A stretch of 27,043 nucleotides of DNA, taken from positions 1 to 27,043 of the IMG/VR virus record IMGVR_UViG_3300049847_000132; one strand, written 5' to 3'. Made by a program: the position numbers and the translations under genes. Below are positions 14,699 to 25,900 of this stretch, piece by piece (position 1 is the first letter of the stretch; every line of letters begins with the position of its first letter). Under the pieces are notes generated by a model. That model was not told the origin of the DNA and made no database searches. It saw only the letters and a list, made by a program, of their open reading frames with translations. Source of the DNA: a virus.

Positions 14699-16291
14699 TT
14701 ACTCCTCAGCCTTTGGCTTTTGTTTAGCTTTGACCTTCACAGTTGCTTTCTTTTTTAATTCAACCTTCTTGGGGTTTGGTTTGTGATTGTCAGCTGTAGC
14801 TTCCTCTGGAGACAAACTACCAGTACGGATTGCTGCGCTATCTTCCATAGCATCCGCACGCATACCAGCAACCTCGAGCTGAGCTTTAGCTCTGATGCGC
14901 GCAACGTCAATCTTAGTCTTGTTAGCTTGACGGTGATCAACAACAACCTGGTCGATGCTGTCAATAGCGGTTTCCTGACGGACAGGTAGACCCACCATCT
15001 GGCGAACTATATTCAAGTCGTTTAGGTCAGAGGTATCAACAGCGCCTACTTGTACCATCTTATCTAGGGTGTTAGCTAGAGTTTCAGCAGTTGTTGGGTC
15101 GAAGGGTAGCATTGGGAATGAACCTGGATTTGGTTCGTTGAAGTTGTATCTAATCAGTCTACCAATGACTTGTTCTGTAAACGGTTCTACAAACTGAGAA
15201 TAGAGGGCTCTAACCATAGATTGGTAAATAGCAAAGTGTGTCTTTGCAGTAGAGTTGAGGCCACCAGCTCCACCTCTAAAGACTAACTCAGGTATGAGCA
15301 AGCCTCTGTAGATGCCCGAGTTTAAATAGTCTAGAAAATTCTCAAAGCTAGTACCATAGTTGTTGCCTGTGGTTATCGTCCCAATCTTGATATCATTCTG
15401 CGGATCAGGGTTTTCAAGGACAATACCAGTGCCAGTGTGCATGTTAGCCAAAGCGTAAGCCGCACTATCCGCGATAGTCTCCGCACGCTTACCTCCTTCA
15501 GCATAGCTATCGCCAACCTCACGTCCTGTTGGTAGATTGGGTGCGATAATGTATGTAACAGGTGTCCCATACCTATCGAGGGCGATAGCCCACATCTCGA
15601 GTCCTGGGTCTTTGTACTTCCAGAGTTTGTAGACTCTTCTGATAATGCTCTCGCCATAGTAGTTATTGTGCCTCTTACGGTGAGACATGATGCATACTTT
15701 ATTCAACGGGATAGGTATATACGTACCCCAGCCTTTAATAGGAGAGAGTTGATAGACACCTGGCTCTTTAGCCCCAGGCATCATAGGCTCTCCACCTTCA
15801 GTTAAGTAGCCATTCCTATCTACAGACATGTAGATAGTATTCGGGTGATAGTTAGCCATCCTTTGAAGCCACAGATGTTGACCATCCACAGTCCAGATCA
15901 TCTCTGAACAAGCAAAGCCTGACCAAAGAGATGAAAGAATCATCTCTCCAATTGCCTGACGGAAGTTACCCTCCATCATATTTAAGTTCTCTTGGACAAA
16001 CCTACGAACATCCGCTCGTGGGTGTTGGTAATCTCCTAGAGAGGCAAGTAGAGATAGCTGGATGAAATCTAAAGCTCCTGCTATCGTCTCATCAGTCGTG
16101 AACGCGCGTTCGTATTCGCTCATACGAACAGCGTCAGGGTTAGCCAGGAATCCGTTGATGTTAGCAACAGTTCCAAGCAGAATAGAACTGCCGGCTTGCT
16201 TAGCTGAACCCCTAGGTAAAGCTTCAACTACTTTGTCGGTCTTTACCTTTGGTCTGGCTTCTGGTGTAAGCTTAGCTGTATTCTTCGCCAT
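14699..16291 (-). CDS. Portal protein, Mu gp29-like (DUF935 type)
   Basis: A 530-aa protein with the layout of Mu-type portals. An N-terminal region with RMSEYERAFTTDETIAGALD is followed by GEMILSSLWSGFACSEMIW, HPNTIYMSVDRNG, and IMSHRKRHNNYYGESIIRRV. Next comes YKLWKYKDPGLEMWAIALDR, then YGTPVTYIIAPN. Later come LLIPELVFRGG and YNFNEPNPGSFPMLPFDP. The C-terminus (about 440-530) is charged and Lys-rich. The portal is the dodecameric ring through which DNA enters and leaves the head. The ATG overlaps by one base (TAATG) the stop of the chaperone's frameshift extension and has only a weak AGGT upstream. Confidence 0.88.
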   Translation of the reverse strand: MAKNTAKLTPEARPKVKTDKVVEALPRGSAKQAGSSILLGTVANINGFLANPDAVRMSEYERAFTTDETIAGALDFIQLSLLASLGDYQHPRADVRRFVQENLNMMEGNFRQAIGEMILSSLWSGFACSEMIWTVDGQHLWLQRMANYHPNTIYMSVDRNGYLTEGGEPMMPGAKEPGVYQLSPIKGWGTYIPIPLNKVCIMSHRKRHNNYYGESIIRRVYKLWKYKDPGLEMWAIALDRYGTPVTYIIAPNLPTGREVGDSYAEGGKRAETIADSAAYALANMHTGTGIVLENPDPQNDIKIGTITTGNNYGTSFENFLDYLNSGIYRGLLIPELVFRGGAGGLNSTAKTHFAIYQSMVRALYSQFVEPFTEQVIGRLIRYNFNEPNPGSFPMLPFDPTTAETLANTLDKMVQVGAVDTSDLNDLNIVRQMVGLPVRQETAIDSIDQVVVDHRQANKTKIDVARIRAKAQLEVAGMRADAMEDSAAIRTGSLSPEEATADNHKPNPKKVELKKKATVKVKAKQKPKAEE

Positions 16292-16874
16292 TAACCTAAC
16301 AATCCACTATTCCTGGCTATAATCCCATCGGACCCAGCACTAAATCTACTTGTGAGTTTCTGGTCTTCTGCTCTAACAAGTTTAGCGATTTCCTCTGCCC
16401 ACACTTCTACTTCGGCATCGTCCATCGCGTAGAACTCACTGGGTTGGATGTTTCCGTATCTGCATAAGTACGCACCCAATCCTATATTTAGAGAGTCCCT
16501 ATACCGACTCTTACGCCGATCTAGGGACTTCTCTCTTAGCTGTCCGAGGCTGGGCCCTGAAGTAGCTTTTTTGCTGCTTCCTTAATACGATCGATCTCGT
16601 CGTCGCTATTAACTGTGAACATATCGAGGAATACGCCCTGGTAGAACTGGACATCCTTGATCCCCCAGAAGTCCATCCTTCTACGAGGATCATACTCCTG
16701 AATAGGAGCTCCATCAAAAGTTTCTAGGCAGAGACCTGCTAGGATTTCGATGTCGCTGCTGCCCTTGTTCTTGTTATCAGCAACGTACTCTTCAATGACC
16801 TTTTTACGGTCCTTGTTACGGGGCTCACGGAATGTAATCTTGTGGCCGCTAGGAAGTTCTAGTTCGTAGCTCAT
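16291..16874 (-). CDS. Tail assembly chaperone, long form by -1 frameshift
   Basis: A -1 shift at A AAA AAG (16572 to 16566) after Lys103 moves ribosomes into a frame open without a stop to TAA at 16291-16293, adding 91 residues for a 194-aa product. The extension contains GAYLCRYGNIQPSEFYAMDD and VEVWAEEIAKLVRAEDQKL, like the downstream part of chaperone pairs such as lambda G-GT, where the long form helps recruit tail tube subunits to the tape measure. A separate gene from a TTG at about 16479 would lack a normal SD and is less likely. The extension ends exactly at the portal start. I see no strong downstream stem-loop, so frameshift efficiency cannot be judged. Confidence 0.72.
16536..16874 (-). 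CDS. Tail assembly chaperone, short form
   Basis: A 112-aa protein that opens with YELELPSGHKITFREPRNKD, the usual beginning of Mu gp41/gpG-type tail assembly chaperones, followed by a helical body with ILAGLCLETFDGAPIQEYDP. These proteins are not in the finished virion; they keep the tape measure protein soluble during tail assembly. The SD AAGGAG is well placed. The zero frame ends at a TAA (16536-16538) 30 bases after the slippery heptamer. Usually such genes precede the tape measure gene; here the next large gene on the other side of the control region is the giant protein on the opposite strand. Confidence 0.78.
   Translation of the reverse strand: MSYELELPSGHKITFREPRNKDRKKVIEEYVADNKNKGSSDIEILAGLCLETFDGAPIQEYDPRRRMDFWGIKDVQFYQGVFLDMFTVNSDDEIDRIKEAAKKLLQGPASDS
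16566..16572 (-). other. Slippery heptamer for -1 frameshift
   Basis: A AAA AAG in the zero frame (Ala101-Lys102-Lys103), the same heptamer used in Escherichia coli dnaX, followed by an open -1 frame of 91 codons that reaches the portal start. Confidence 0.75.
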
Positions 16875-16889
16875 GTGTTCTCCTTATAG

Positions 16890-16907
16890 GTAAGGTACGC
16901 ACCTTAC
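16890..16907 (-). promoter_or_regulatory. Leader hairpin before the chaperone gene
   Basis: GTAAGGT and ACCTTAC form a perfect 7-bp stem with a 4-base loop. On the minus strand it lies just after the predicted start of transcription and about 4 bases before the TATAAGGAG segment that carries the SD. A 5' hairpin of this kind could protect the long structural message or modulate initiation. Confidence 0.45.
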
Positions 16908-16917
16908 GCTCAACATC

Positions 16918-16946
16918 ACTATACATATTGTTAGATGATCATGCAA
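16918..16946 (-). promoter_or_regulatory. Candidate sigma70-type promoter for the minus-strand block
   Basis: Minus strand TTGCAT (16946 to 16941) and TATAGT (16923 to 16918) are separated by 17 bases. The -10 box matches the consensus at five of six positions; the -35 is weak. It lies at the head of the structural block. Confidence 0.45.
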
Positions 16947-16957
16947 CAGAGTAATAT
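16928..16957 (+). promoter_or_regulatory. Candidate promoter for the giant gene
   Basis: TTGTTA (16928-16933) and TAATAT (16952-16957) are 18 bases apart; each matches four of six consensus positions. The box overlaps the candidate minus-strand promoter, so the two could compete. A phage-specific promoter cannot be excluded. Confidence 0.35.
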
Positions 16958-16970
16958 TCCTGATAGAGAC

Positions 16971-16975
16971 AGGAG
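16971..16975 (+). promoter_or_regulatory. Ribosome binding site fixing a TTG start
   Basis: AGGAG lies 8 bases before TTG at 16984. No in-frame ATG or GTG lies nearby upstream, and the first in-frame ATG is codon 35 with no SD, so TTG is the best start for the giant gene. Confidence 0.7.
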
Positions 16976-16983
16976 ATTACAGT

Positions 16984-19900
16984 TTGGACAATTGGCTCTC
17001 AGCTAAGCGCCTTGCTCAAGAGACGCAAGTAACCTTAGACCTCTTTAAAACAAGACATAGGCTCAGCAGTCTCATCCCTAGAAACATGGATGATCCACTA
17101 GCTGAAACAGAAGCTGCTACGGACGCAATCGCTGAAGCAGACTCTAGGATGCTGTCTATCTTTAATGAGGACATCCACGGTACCTCTGTAGACTCCTTCA
17201 ATACCCTTGGTAAGCTCGTTAGCCCCGAAGGTACTATTGATAGGCTTCTCCACCTAACATCAACTAGATACCAGAGAACCTATGAGCTTAAAGCTTTAGC
17301 CTTCTCTGGTAACTCTATCTACGACATGGGTAAGACTGCTAAGGATGCTTCTGAGATAGCTAGGCAGGCTAGTGCTATCCAAGAGGCTATGCGTAGGACT
17401 TTCGTTGGAGAGCCAGACACCAACTGGAAAGAGAAAGACTACATAGCTGCTTGGGAGAAGCAGGAGAGTATTGCCAGCCACCTAGCATTCAAGTCTCTTA
17501 CATCCTTTGCTGAATATGAAATGGTCACAGATAAACGTGGCGTGACCATGCCTGAGATTAACCAGGCGTTTGGTTCTAGTGATCACGCTGCGTTCTTTAC
17601 TAACGTTCTGCGTAAAGCTTCTTCTAGCTTAGACATCGGTATGTTCCAGTTTGAGAGCTCGGTCATGCTGGCCGAGACCATGATGGCTATGCGGGCCACT
17701 GGACAAGCTGGAGGTATGGTTAACATAACCCTTAGCAACCCAGCAGCTATTGCAAGTGAGAACGCTCTCACTATGGCTGTACTTAGGGACTTTGCTAGGG
17801 AGTTAGGACACGAGCAGGGGGCTAACAGAGAAGCCTTCATGAGGCGTATGAACCTTAACTGGTTCGATACTGAGAGCTCTTCTAGCTGGAAGAACTACGG
17901 TAAAGATGAAGATACCTTTGGGCGCATTGCTCACTACAAGTTTGTTGGTGCAAACCTTCAGTCTGCATCTAACTGGCGTAATGCTGCCTTTGCCATATCT
18001 ACCGCTAACTGGACCCATGGTGCTCTAGGGCCTATCGCTAGAGATGGCACCTATATTCGTAAGATGGGGAACATAGAACTTTCGCTAGCTGCTAACTACG
18101 ACAGCATTGTCACCAGAGGATTAAACCCACAATCTCCAATTACAACATCGGGTCACGCTGACGCGATGTCTGAACTCCAGCGTAGAGAAGACATCTTTAA
18201 AGAAATGGTGTATAGCGCCAGACAAAATACAAGATACATATCTGGAGAGATAGCTACCTTAGAAGGTGTTGGGGCTGGGCAGAAGCGTTTCTTCATGGAT
18301 GGTCATAACTTCTATAAGGAAGTCGGCAACATCTTAAGCGGCATGTCAGGTAATAGAGTTGGCCATCAGCTAACTGCCTTTGTAAACGTCTCCACTGGCT
18401 ATGAAGCCACACATAAGAACGGTGTGTTCATGAGGTTGCTAGACAACCTGAAGCACGTCGCGTCTACTGGTGCTGATGTTGTTCTACTTATCGACAAGCT
18501 GGAGAAGAAGAACTGGCAGGATAACACAGCCTTCAAGGACTACTTTAAGAGCCGTGGCGAATCCATGCGTGACCTTAAAGGTACAGGTAGAGATCTAGAG
18601 GCTATCAGAGAGATCCTCGGTGTTGCTGGGATGGAGCACTTCCGAGTAGCTGACACGTTTGGTAGGCATCAACACGCTAAGGGATTTGTCTACCGCGCTG
18701 CTATCCCCGCTGAAGATATCATCATGATGGGTTCTCCTAACCCATCTCATGCAGCTGCTGGTGATGACCCAAGCCTGAGTCACAGAGAAACGGCGTTCAT
18801 CGCTACTGGTAATGATCTACCTGGGCTGAGAGATTCTAATGAACTAGTCTCTCGTCAGTGGCTACTAAACAATGTTGTAAACCCAGCTACGTTAGCAAAC
18901 CTATCAGATACGAAAGTGCGTGCTGAGACCGATATCTGGTCTACACCTCTGAGAGCTGCAGCTGGCCTACAAGCCGGGACAATGAAGCTCCTGAACCAGG
19001 AGAACACAAAGCTTCGCAATGCTGGCATCCTAGCTAAGTTCAGCCACAACGTTGATGGTGGTCACTCTAGCATTGCTTCAGTAGGACTTGAGTTTGGCGG
19101 TAGAACCTTTGAGGACATCGTCAAGTTTGAGATGTATCACAGCGCTGATGCTGGGGGTAAAGCTGGGCGTAGCGTATACCTCCCAGCATTCCATAAGACT
19201 ATCTCTGGTGCTACAGGATACATCTCTGGAGATGCTGGTAAGTATGTAAACAAGCGTCACATCGGTTTTGAGGAGATCTTATCCAGTGCTCTGAAGGTAA
19301 CTCACGAGTACATAGAGAAGTCTGTACTCCATGGTGAGTTAAGAGCCCAGGCTATTCAAGAGCTGTCCAATGCTGGACACATGATGGGTGAACGAGCTAT
19401 TGAAGCTCGTCTCACAGACATCCTTGGTAGGACCTCTACTCAGTACAAACTTAAACAGCGTGGTATGTCTTTCCTCCGTGACATGCTTAGCTCCTTTGAA
19501 GGGCAAGAGCTCGGTCGTAGAGCATATTCTGTTAAAGACTTCGAGCACATGCTTTTCGAAATGCCTGACAACATGTTGGACCTTCTGCGTCCTACTAAAG
19601 AATCCAACTCAGTCTTCTACAACGCTGCTCGTATGTCCTTCAAGGATTCCCACTTAGCCCACGATTCGGCAGCCATGGAAGCTGGATTCCAAAGCACGAG
19701 CTTTGGCTACCAGGAAGGCCGCCAGATGGCCAAGCAGGTAGCTGCTGAGGGCCTTAAGCACCTTTCTATGATGTCTGTCTCTGGAGACGGTGACGGGGAG
19801 TCAGTGACGTTCTTCGTACCTTACACGAAGATGTGGCAGATGTCCCAGCGTATGAAGAACCTCATGGGCGCCACCATCTGGGATCAGTCAAGAATCCTGC

Positions 19901-22900
19901 AAGAGCAGATGGAGATTACAGACCACGCTGGTAAGAAGAAGAGTATTACCAAAGTAACCAGCACTGACGAAGCTCTGTTCTACAGGTCTATGGAAGGTGC
20001 GGCGCACTTCGATCCACGTACCGGTCAACTGATCGAAGACGGTCAGGTTGGTATGTACAGAACTAACTTCGCATTGGAGTTAGGCGGAGCTGTTAACCAC
20101 GATATCATCCGGGCTAACACAGGTGCCTATGATGGTGTCTACCAGCACCGCACACAAGAAGTAACGACCAGTATCAAGATGTCCGACTACGATGGTCGGG
20201 TCATTGAAAACCTCAAGCAGCTTAAAACCAACCAGACTAAATTGATCGGAGAGAAGATTCATCTAGGTGAGGGCCATGTGTCCACACACCTAGGAGACCA
20301 AAAGATTAATCTAACGCTCAACAACCCGTCAGCAGCCTACGCTGATGTTGGTGGCTTTGCTACAGTCTCTGACATTAGCTTTGAGCACTCTGCAGTTGAC
20401 CGTCGTAAGCAGTCGTTAGTCGTCCATCTGAGGACAACCATACCTACCCTAACTGGTAGCCGTATGGTCAACCCTAAAGGTGTCATGGTATTCGAGACTA
20501 CTGACAGCTTCACCAGGACTATCAGAGATAGTTACCTGATGAACACTGCCAGCACCGATGCCATGAAGACTTACATGGGCATCGATATATCTGGTAACCA
20601 ACCTATTACCCAGATGCACGCGATCATCAACCCAACTAACATCAAACACGCTGACATGCTGCTACAGCATGGCGCGTTCATGTTAGTAGAAGCAGCCAAC
20701 CATAAAGCCAATCCTCTGGAGATGCTGAAGACTCTAGAGACCAACAAGAAAATGGACTTCTTCTTCCATAGGTTAAGCAGAGACTTCCAAGCAGACCTAG
20801 ACCCAGATCCTAAGATTAGAAACGCACGGAAAGATCAGTACCGTAATTCTTCTGACCTAGGTAGAAATGCCATCCTTGATATCATCAGTAGCGGTAAAGT
20901 TGACACGGCTAAGATTGAGCGCCTGTTCTCCGAGGTCATTACTGACATAAGGTCAACCTCTGGTGTTAGTGGGCGTAAGGCAGCTAACATTGGTAAGGCT
21001 AAACACCAAGCAGCTGCAACTCTAGCTTGGTTCATCCATGAGCAGTTCCACACGCACGCTCAGATGGACTACATGCTCAACCAAGCTGATGCTGCTGGAG
21101 AGCATTGGACAACAGCACTAGCTCAAGAGCAGAACCTGTCTAATGACACTGCTCTTGGTATGAGCTACACCAGAGATAAGTTTATTAGGGCCTACAACAG
21201 CGGCGGTAGAGACAGCCAGCAAGTAGAAGACCTGATGCGTATCATTGGGCAAGCTCAGTTGTATATCCCTATCGTCGCTCCTAGTGCTGTCAATGCAAAC
21301 GTTACTACGATGTCGAGAAGACCAGTAGTCAACGCCTTGACGTACACGTCTCTGACAGACATCAACAAAGTCCAGAACGTTGTAATGCACGGACTTAACG
21401 AATCCCAGCTAAGTCAGCTCCACTTAGCTTCCATGTTTGTAACTGGTCAGGGCTCTATAAAAGGTAGGCAGCAAGGTGTAAGCGTATTCGGTACGCTATC
21501 TGCTGCTATGATCGCTGCTAGAGCCAGCAGTGACTCTACTGCAGAACTATACGGAGACCTAGCTGGTCAGGTTAGGCAGCTGCACCAAGATACAGCCTCT
21601 AAGCTGGCTGCTCTAGAAGGTAGGCACTTAGAAGCCAAAGCTTCTGGTGATCCGCTACTTGCTATGAACACAGGTCTAGGTGCAGAATCCCAAGCTATCC
21701 TAGACCACGTTGAAGGTGTCATAAGCGGGTTTGCTGACCCTACCAAGTCTACCCACCTATCTACGTTCCTACACAGGGCTAGAGAGCAACAGAAGAACGC
21801 ACCTGTTGTATCAGTAGAAGCTACCAGCAAAGTCAACATTAGAAGCAATGCCTTCCTAAGTGCACTGGAGAGGGCTGGCATTGGTTCTCTATCTATCGTC
21901 CTTCCTCAGGTAGAACTGGTAAACAAAGGCGTTGGTAGAGGCTTCGCAGCTAATGTAACGGGTACCTATGATATCCCAATGCTGGACTTCGAGGTGCTCC
22001 GTGGAATGAGCTCTGGTTCCGGCGCTGGTTCTGAAATCGTAGAACAGTTCAGGAACGTCCTGGAGATTCAGCTAACTGAGTTTAGTACTCTACAGAAGCT
22101 GTCTCAATCGATGGGGCAAAAGGACGCCTTTGGTAACCCTGTAAAGGTTATGGTGACAGAACCTGAGCAGGCACAACTAGACCGACTGCAGCAGTCTGTA
22201 CAGAAGATCCATACCTGGTATACAGATAACCTAAGTAACGACTTTATGTCCTCTGTGTACGGTTCTTACAAAGCTGCTGGTAGTACTGTCACAGCTACCA
22301 CACACGCGTCTATACCTACGGGGATGTTGGTATACGGTAAAGCTGCTATGCGTAAAGCTGTAAAGAGTACAGCAGATGTAATCCGTAGAGCAGCTCAAGA
22401 AGAGTACCTGCAAATTGGTGGAAACCTTGCCGATAAGCCTGGTTCTGCTAAAGCCATCGATAAGATCTTTATGGACTCCCTAGGTCTGGGAGAATCTGCA
22501 GACTTGCTACACGCCCGTATAGGTATTTCTAAGAAGGGCTACAAAGACAAGGATGGCAAGTTCGTTGAGGTACACGGTAAGGTACTGAAGGCTGCTGAGC
22601 TGCAAGGATTCAAGATTGAGTCTGCTGTAGACGTCAGTAAAGCTAGAGTGCTGAGCCAGAAGGGTGTCACACACTTCCTCTACAACCAACGTGTTGATAA
22701 GAACAAGAACGTCCTTGCTGAGTCTGTATCTAACGTAGTTGATCAATTCGTTAAGAAAACATATGGCTACCTAGGAGAGACAGAAACTTGGCACCTGGAC
22801 TCTAAAGGTGAGCTGGTAAAGCGTAAGTTGGATACCGCATCCTTTATGGACGCAATCCACTCTGAAGCTATGGGAGCTATTGAAGCTCGCCTTGAGAAAA

Positions 22901-25900
22901 CATCTGACGGCTGGAAGAAACGAGTATCTCAGCACGATATCTTTAGGAGTGTTAAAGGCATTCTGAAAACTATGGCTCTAGAGAACTCTGCGCACTACGG
23001 TGGTCGTGTAGGTTCTCCCATAGAATCTGAATGGTCAGCCCACTTGTCTCTATCAGCTGAGAAGTTTGGCTTACTGCAGGCTGCTAATCCTTGGTTAGGT
23101 GGATCTACAATCAACCCCGAGCTGGCAGGCGCTACGATCTTTACGAGCATGTTCTCTCAAGGTCCCACAAAGGGCGACTATGATGGTGACATGAACGCCT
23201 ATATGGACGTGGCTAAGTGGACACAGCTGAAGAATGAAGTCGGCCGTGCTCAGACTATACGTAAACGTATTCAGGCAGCTTTAGACGCCCAATCTAAAAA
23301 CACAAAGAAGCTAACCTTAGAGCAGAGACTAAACTTCCTGCCCCCAAGCCTGCAGAGTGAGAATGCTTGGCTAAAGAGATTCGAAGATTCAACTAAACAA
23401 CAGGAATTTGAGAAGCTCAGCAAAGGTATTGAAGATAACAGAACCTTCCGTACACTGATCCGTACTGGTGAGAAGTACGCTGGCTTACAGGGAAGTGTAG
23501 CCGACTATGAGAGCGCTCTTGCTAGCAAAGACACAAAGAAGCAAGCCGCACTCATCAAACAAGCTCAGGGCAGCATTGAGCAAATCAGAAGCCTGTTTGA
23601 AAATAGTGCTGACTGGTTTGCTGAGTACGTAAACGAGATCAACGCTAGAGACAAATCCGCAAGGGAGAACGGTGGAACTGTATTCCAGGATCTCTCAGAG
23701 AAAGCCCGCCGTGAGATGCACTTTGACATCTCAATGAACGTTACTGAGAAGGCTATGAGCAAGCTAACTCAGAGTATGACCAATCCCTTGGCTATGAACA
23801 GAAAGATGTTCAGGTTCATCCAAGAGTATACAGGTGTTGCCGGTACTGAGATCATCGGTAAGCAGTTCAACATCACTATGGAGACTATGAACCACATCAA
23901 CACCATGATTGGTGAAGCTGATGGTAAGTACAGAGGCAAGTTCTTTGGAGGATCCAGTGACCCTCGTCAGTCTACACAAGTTAAAGGTGTAGCAGAGTTC
24001 TTCAGCAAGCTATCTCAGATGACTCGTGACGCTATGAAGCCGAAGGGTGTCAAAGAATACAAAGACCTAGAAGACTTAGCAGTGGCACACAGTGGTAGCG
24101 GTGGTAGAGCTGCCATGGCTAACGTCACAGGTGCACGTACGGTCTCCTACATGCACGCTATTATGAACAACAACTTCATGATGGCTAACGGTAGGGCAGT
24201 GGCTCGTGATCTCATTGGTGATCCAATGCTTGATCACATGTTCAAGCCTGAGTTTGTTGGCCACTTGGATAAGGCAGCTCCACTACCTGAGTTCAAAGAA
24301 TACCGAGCACAGGTATACGAGCAGTTCAAACGGGTTGCTGCGCAAGACCTGTCTACCTTCTTAACTTCCAGCCTTTGGGACATTAAGACTAAGTCCGGTG
24401 GTATCAACGCATCACTAGAAATGGTTGAGCGTTCTGGAGTTGCAGATACCCTAGCTCACTACTTCTCCAGATCTCTTACAGATAGCAAAACCGGGATCGT
24501 AGAGGAGAAGGGTGCCTTCGCCAAACTGAAAGCACTGCTGTCTACACCTAACTCTGGGGATGAGCTTAAGAAGCGATTCCTGACTTACGTAGACGAAGCT
24601 GGTAACTCCAAATTCGTAGCCACAGAGAATGTGTTCAACGTAGGTAAGGATGGGAACTTTGTAGACCTAACTACTAGCTCTACTGGAGGTAAGAACCATG
24701 TAACTGAGCTACAAGCTCATGTAGCACGGGCATACTACGGTAAGGTCACTGAGTGGTTCTCTTCTGATGGTACGTCGGATATGCATTTGCTTGACGCTAT
24801 CAGAGCTAAAAGCATTCAGAGCAAGGACTACAGTCTAGCTCTGAGGCAGCAGGCATCTAAGTATACGCATGGCGGTAAGCTAACGGTTGATAGTACAGAT
24901 CTGAATGGTAACGAGTTTACTCTTGAGACTAAAGCTAAACACATGTTAGACCTGGCAGCTAGGCCCCACACTGCACGTCACCAGTTAGAACTGGTTGCTG
25001 CTCTGGAAAACCTCGTTGATGGAACTGTAATTGAAAAGGCAGGTGGTGTTGATGCTTGGCGTACTAATCTAAACAAGATGGATCCAAACGGTTCCTTTGG
25101 TAACGCCATGATGGATTACTTGGACCAGCGTTTAGATGGTAAGTCTAGGCAGGACATCCGCAGGAACTCTGCCGTTGCAGGAGAGATAGCAAAGAGCGTA
25201 CGTAGTAGCTCACGTAAGCGCCAAATGCAAGAGTACGCAGTAGCAACTGCTGACGACCTGACATCTATATTCTCAGGTCTAGGGGATGATCCAGCCCTCC
25301 AAGAGATCCAGAGTAAGATCTCAGCTACCAATAACCTACTTGCCCAACACCAAGGCTTAAAGAAGGATGGCTTAGGCCATATGTGGGGTAGGATTGAGAA
25401 TGCCTTTAGTAAGGCCCTGTCTCCAGAAGTCAACGTAGCTGGGTTTAAGAATCGTGGGTCTCAGTCAGGTCACGTAATGGTAGGTACTAGTGTCGGCGCC
25501 CTAGGTGGCGGTATTGGTGCTGCCGTTGAAATGCATAATGAACATCAGAAGATGCGCTACGAGCATATGGGTGCTGGTATGGCTGCAGGCGTTCTCTACA
25601 GCGCACCACAAGCTATGGCTCACAGTCTGCTGCAGCAGAACCACCAGCAAGCAATGGTGAGTGCAGCTACGATGATGGGCGCCATGGCTGTTGGTACTGT
25701 TGCGGAGAATATGGGAACAGCACTCCTGCGTATGCCTAAGTCGGCTGCTCTATCACGTACGCTGGTTGGAGGCGTATTCGCAGGTGTTGTAGGCGCTATA
25801 GTAGCCAAGCCCATAGAGCGCGGAGTAAGAGCTCTGATGGGTGCTGGTAAGAAGCTGAGAGACAGAGTCGTTATGGATCTGCAGGCTGGTGCAGAGACTC

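Noticed and set aside
16291-16479. Independent 62-aa gene starting at TTG on the minus strand
   Set aside because: The GGA before the TTG is too close to serve as an SD, and the frame is open back to a slippery heptamer in the upstream chaperone gene, so it is better read as a frameshift extension.
21037-21051. Metallopeptidase domain from HEQFH
   Set aside because: Only the five-residue motif is visible. No third ligand or family context could be established, so I list the site only at low confidence.
22540-22566. Calcium-binding EF-hand-like loop (KDKDGKF) in the giant protein
   Set aside because: It is short, lacks the flanking helices and the full set of ligand residues, and Asp/Gly-rich turns are common.
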